Of a DNA stretch of 7,954 bases, positions 6,734 through 7,954 are shown in pieces. Position numbers and translations under genes: made by a program. Positions within the stretch are counted from its first letter, which is position 1; each line of letters begins with the position of its first letter. The notes under the pieces are model-generated. The model ran no database searches and was not told the DNA's origin. It saw nothing but the letters and a program-made list of their open reading frames with translations. The stretch spans positions 1-7,954 of the forward strand of contig JAFGQF010000198.1 of the NCBI GenBank assembly GCA_016935775.1, in the 5' to 3' direction. The DNA comes from Caldifarciminota bacterium. Lineage in GTDB: Bacteria; Hydrothermota; Tepidihabitantia; Tepidihabitantales; Tepidihabitantaceae.

Positions 6734-7000
6734 CTAAAGAACCGCTTCCAGCTTATCAATGAGCGTACCGACCCGGCGCCTTGCCCAGCGGGCAACCGTT
6801 TCGCCCTCGCGGAGCTGCTCATCGACCAGGTTCATGCAGGCCAGCACCGCGGTCCGGGTCCCGGACCCGGGCTGGAACTGCCGGTCGATTTCGCGCATCC
6901 GCGCGTCGACGATCTCGGCCACCTTCCGGACGTGTTCCGCGCCGCCGTCGGCCCGGACGCTGTAATCACTGCCAAATACGTGAACTCGATGGCTTTCCAT
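6734..7000 (-). CDS. zapA: ZapA, FtsZ-ring associated cell-division protein
   Basis: This 88-residue protein matches ZapA, which cross-links FtsZ filaments and stabilises the division ring. The N-terminal half (1-45) has the ZapA pattern: a beta hairpin HRVHVFGSDYSVRADG followed by the helix AEHVRKVAEIVDARMREIDRQ. The central segment TRTAVLACMNLVDEQL (48-63) corresponds to the helix that carries the family's conserved Ala-rich 'A-x-L-A-x-L-N-x-x-D' pattern. A C-terminal helix (64-88) would form the dimer coiled coil. The ATG at 7000 was chosen because the upstream extension to 7270 in this frame overlaps the ZapB-like gene and is Arg/Ser-rich shadow. GGGAG at 7008-7004 precedes it by 3 nt, slightly close. 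It lies 19 nt after the ZapB-like gene and directly before 6S RNA, a placement that supports both calls. Length is at the short end for the family. Confidence 0.9.
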   Translation of the reverse strand: MESHRVHVFGSDYSVRADGGAEHVRKVAEIVDARMREIDRQFQPGSGTRTAVLACMNLVDEQLREGETVARWARRRVGTLIDKLEAVL

Positions 7001-7019
7001 AGACTCCCGTACAATCACT

Positions 7020-7220
7020 CTATTCCGGGGCGTCGATTCTGTCAAGCAACGCGTTGATCCGGCGAGCCGCCTGTCCCTGGCGGTCACGCAAATCGGCCAG
7101 CTCGTCGGCCAGCCGCCGGTTCTCCTGCTTGAGAGTGCGCACGACACCCAACACTGCCTCGATCTTGCGGTCGAGCAGCGCGAACTGCTCGGCCAGCTTC
7201 GGGTCCGGTGCTTCGGGCAC
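7020..7220 (-). CDS. ZapB-like small coiled-coil cell-division protein
   Basis: This 66-residue protein is predicted to be almost entirely helical. From about residue 9 to 62 it has hydrophobic residues at heptad-like spacing (Leu9, Phe13, Leu16, Ile20, Val23, Val27, Leu30, Leu37, Leu41, Leu44, Ile55, Leu59, Ile62). Its centre, TLKQENRRLADELADLRDRQ, resembles the ZapB/FtsL-type 'QEN-x-x-L' core. It has no cysteine or membrane segment. Position 19 nt before zapA is the main support for a division role, probably joining ZapA at the Z-ring (inference). The start is a GTG with no Shine-Dalgarno upstream. Instead a promoter lies so close that the transcript would begin at about this codon, suggesting leaderless translation. 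Very short coiled coils are hard to assign by sequence, so the family name is tentative; the gene itself is likely real. Confidence 0.72.
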   Translation of the reverse strand: MPEAPDPKLAEQFALLDRKIEAVLGVVRTLKQENRRLADELADLRDRQGQAARRINALLDRIDAPE

Positions 7221-7225
7221 GACTG

Positions 7226-7254
7226 ATGGTAGTCGCGGGCGGCGCGACTGTCAA
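7226..7254 (-). promoter_or_regulatory. Sigma70-type promoter for the zapB-like/zapA/6S operon
   Basis: On the minus strand there is a perfect -35 box TTGACA (7254-7249), a 17-bp spacer and a -10 box TACCAT (7231-7226, four of six consensus bases). A 5-7 nt discriminator puts the start of transcription at 7220-7218, on the GTG start codon of the ZapB-like gene. It is the only convincing promoter seen upstream of the minus-strand cluster. Confidence 0.65.
7231..7249. repeat. Perfect 7-bp inverted repeat filling the promoter spacer (possible operator)
   Basis: AGTCGCG (7231-7237) and CGCGACT (7243-7249) are exact inverted copies separated by GGCGG. The repeat reaches from the last base of the -35 box to the first base of the -10 box. 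That is where a repressor or a spacer-bending activator would bind. It lies upstream of the predicted transcript start, so it would act as DNA, not as an RNA hairpin. Confidence 0.5.
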
Positions 7255-7268
7255 CCGGCCCGAAAGCC

Positions 7269-7295
7269 AAGGCCCCGGCGCGGGGCCGAGGCCTT
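7269..7295 (-). terminator. GC-rich hairpin after the hypothetical gene, probable terminator
   Basis: Twenty bases after the stop of the hypothetical gene, the minus strand has GGCCCCG-CGC-CGGGGCC (7287-7271), a perfect 7-bp stem. An alternative outer pairing joins AAGGCC (7295-7290) with GGCCTT (7274-7269). The following stretch TTGGCTTT is only moderately T-rich, so it may be a weak intrinsic terminator. It separates this gene from the promoter at 7254-7226. Confidence 0.5.
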
Positions 7296-7315
7296 GAAAA
7301 CCGCGCGGGCGGCGA

Positions 7316-7954
7316 TCAGTGCTGGATCAGCCTGAGCCCTTGGACGAGCTGGAACCAGGACTCGGCCTGGACCTCGCCCGTGCCCGAATTGATGCTGGTC
7401 ACCTTGAACATCGCGTAGTATCCGTCCGCGGTGTAGGCGCCGAGCAGCAGCGGGGTCTGGGTGATGTCGGTGTAGTTGAAGTAGGTCGTCTGCGAGTGGC
7501 GCGGCAGCGGGCCGTTCTCGTTGGTGACCGGGTCCGAGAAGCTGTTCACCTTCCAGGCCGCGCTGGGAACGAACCCGGTGTTGCCCGGGTCACTCTCGGC
7601 CATGTCCGGGCTGACGACCGAGTAGGTCGGCCCGGCGTAGCCGGTGGCGAAGTCGCTGATGTAGAGGTCGACCTTCGGCGCCGTGCCCGCCTCGGTCATC
7701 GAGTAGGTCGTCGCGTCGCCGCCGGTCATGTCCCAGCCGTAGCCGGCGTTGCCCGCGGCGTTGAGCTCGGCAACGGTCATCGTCGCGTTGTCGGCCGGAA
7801 CCGAGGTCGGGTTGGTGGTCCCGGCATAGGTGTCGCTGCCGAACTGGGCTTCGACCTTGTACCGGCCGGTCTTGCCCATCGGGTCGTGGACATACACCGT
7901 CGCGCTCGTCTCGTCGGCCAGCGTGTAGCTGCCGGCGTCAACCGCCATGAAGTA
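7316..7954 (-). CDS. Hypothetical protein, probably exported (5' end outside window)
   Basis: I do not recognise this protein. The window shows 212 C-terminal residues. The first ATG (7948) is preceded by two open in-frame codons to the window edge, so the true start probably lies outside. The sequence is acidic, rich in Gly, Thr, Ser, Ala, Asp and Tyr, and contains no cysteine. It looks like alternating beta strands (for example SATVYVHD, RYKVEAQFG, KVDLYISDF, YYAMFKVTSI), which is typical of secreted or surface proteins and unlike its cytoplasmic neighbours. A signal peptide, if present, would be outside the window. The C-terminus (AESWFQLVQGLRLIQH) is not an obvious sorting signal or membrane anchor. 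A hairpin follows its stop, so it is likely a separate transcription unit from the zapA cluster. Regular GC-rich codon use supports real coding. Confidence 0.75.
   Translation of the reverse strand, partial: YFMAVDAGSYTLADETSATVYVHDPMGKTGRYKVEAQFGSDTYAGTTNPTSVPADNATMTVAELNAAGNAGYGWDMTGGDATTYSMTEAGTAPKVDLYISDFATGYAGPTYSVVSPDMAESDPGNTGFVPSAAWKVNSFSDPVTNENGPLPRHSQTTYFNYTDITQTPLLLGAYTADGYYAMFKVTSINSGTGEVQAESWFQLVQGLRLIQH

Noticed and set aside
7001..7270. N-terminal extension of zapA to 7270
   Set aside because: It reads the ZapB-like gene in another frame and gives Arg/Ser/Trp-rich sequence unlike ZapA.
1..7954. Mobile elements, CRISPR arrays, tRNA or rRNA genes, defence systems
   Set aside because: No transposase or integrase motifs, no regularly spaced direct repeats, no cloverleaf, and no defence domains were seen. 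Coding density is nearly complete with housekeeping genes.

Overview
This window comes from a GC-rich bacterial chromosome (about two-thirds G+C by eye, with strong G/C bias at third codon positions). It holds housekeeping genes only. There are no insertion sequences, tRNAs, CRISPR arrays or phage genes. The lineage cannot be fixed from the sequence. ZapA, a ZapB-like coiled coil, 6S RNA, RNase Y, a YmdB-type phosphodiesterase, Hsp20 and Lon in one run suggests a deep-branching, possibly uncultured group, but that is a guess.

Layout. The plus strand carries only the 3' half of uvrA (1-1368), which enters from the left edge. It ends 12 bp from the stop codon of a convergent minus-strand cluster. 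In transcription order (right to left) that cluster is: a small ZapB-like coiled-coil gene (7220-7020), zapA (7000-6734), 6S RNA (about 6733-6559), rny (6538-4970), a ymdB-like gene (4980-4150), hsp20 (4145-3735) and lon (3732-1381). The protein genes are separated by at most about 20 nt or overlap, so rny-ymdB-hsp20-lon looks translationally coupled. Upstream of the cluster, and probably separated from it by a GC-rich hairpin, lies the 3' part of an unrecognised protein gene (7954-7316) that runs off the right edge.

Control. A good sigma70-type promoter precedes the ZapB-like gene: TTGACA, 17 bp, TACCAT. It predicts a transcript starting at or next to the GTG start codon, so the message would be nearly leaderless. 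A perfect 7-bp inverted repeat fills the promoter spacer. The 6S RNA begins at the zapA stop codon. It ends in a stable closing stem followed by six T's, only a few bases before the rny ribosome-binding site. Expression of rny and the genes after it therefore probably depends on reading through, or processing, the 6S RNA.

Together the cluster joins cell division (ZapB-like, ZapA), global control of RNA polymerase (6S RNA), mRNA decay (RNase Y, YmdB-like) and protein quality control (Hsp20, Lon). I see no clearly new system. The points most worth checking are the placement of 6S RNA inside the operon, the leaderless palindromic promoter, and single key-residue changes in UvrA and the YmdB-like protein.
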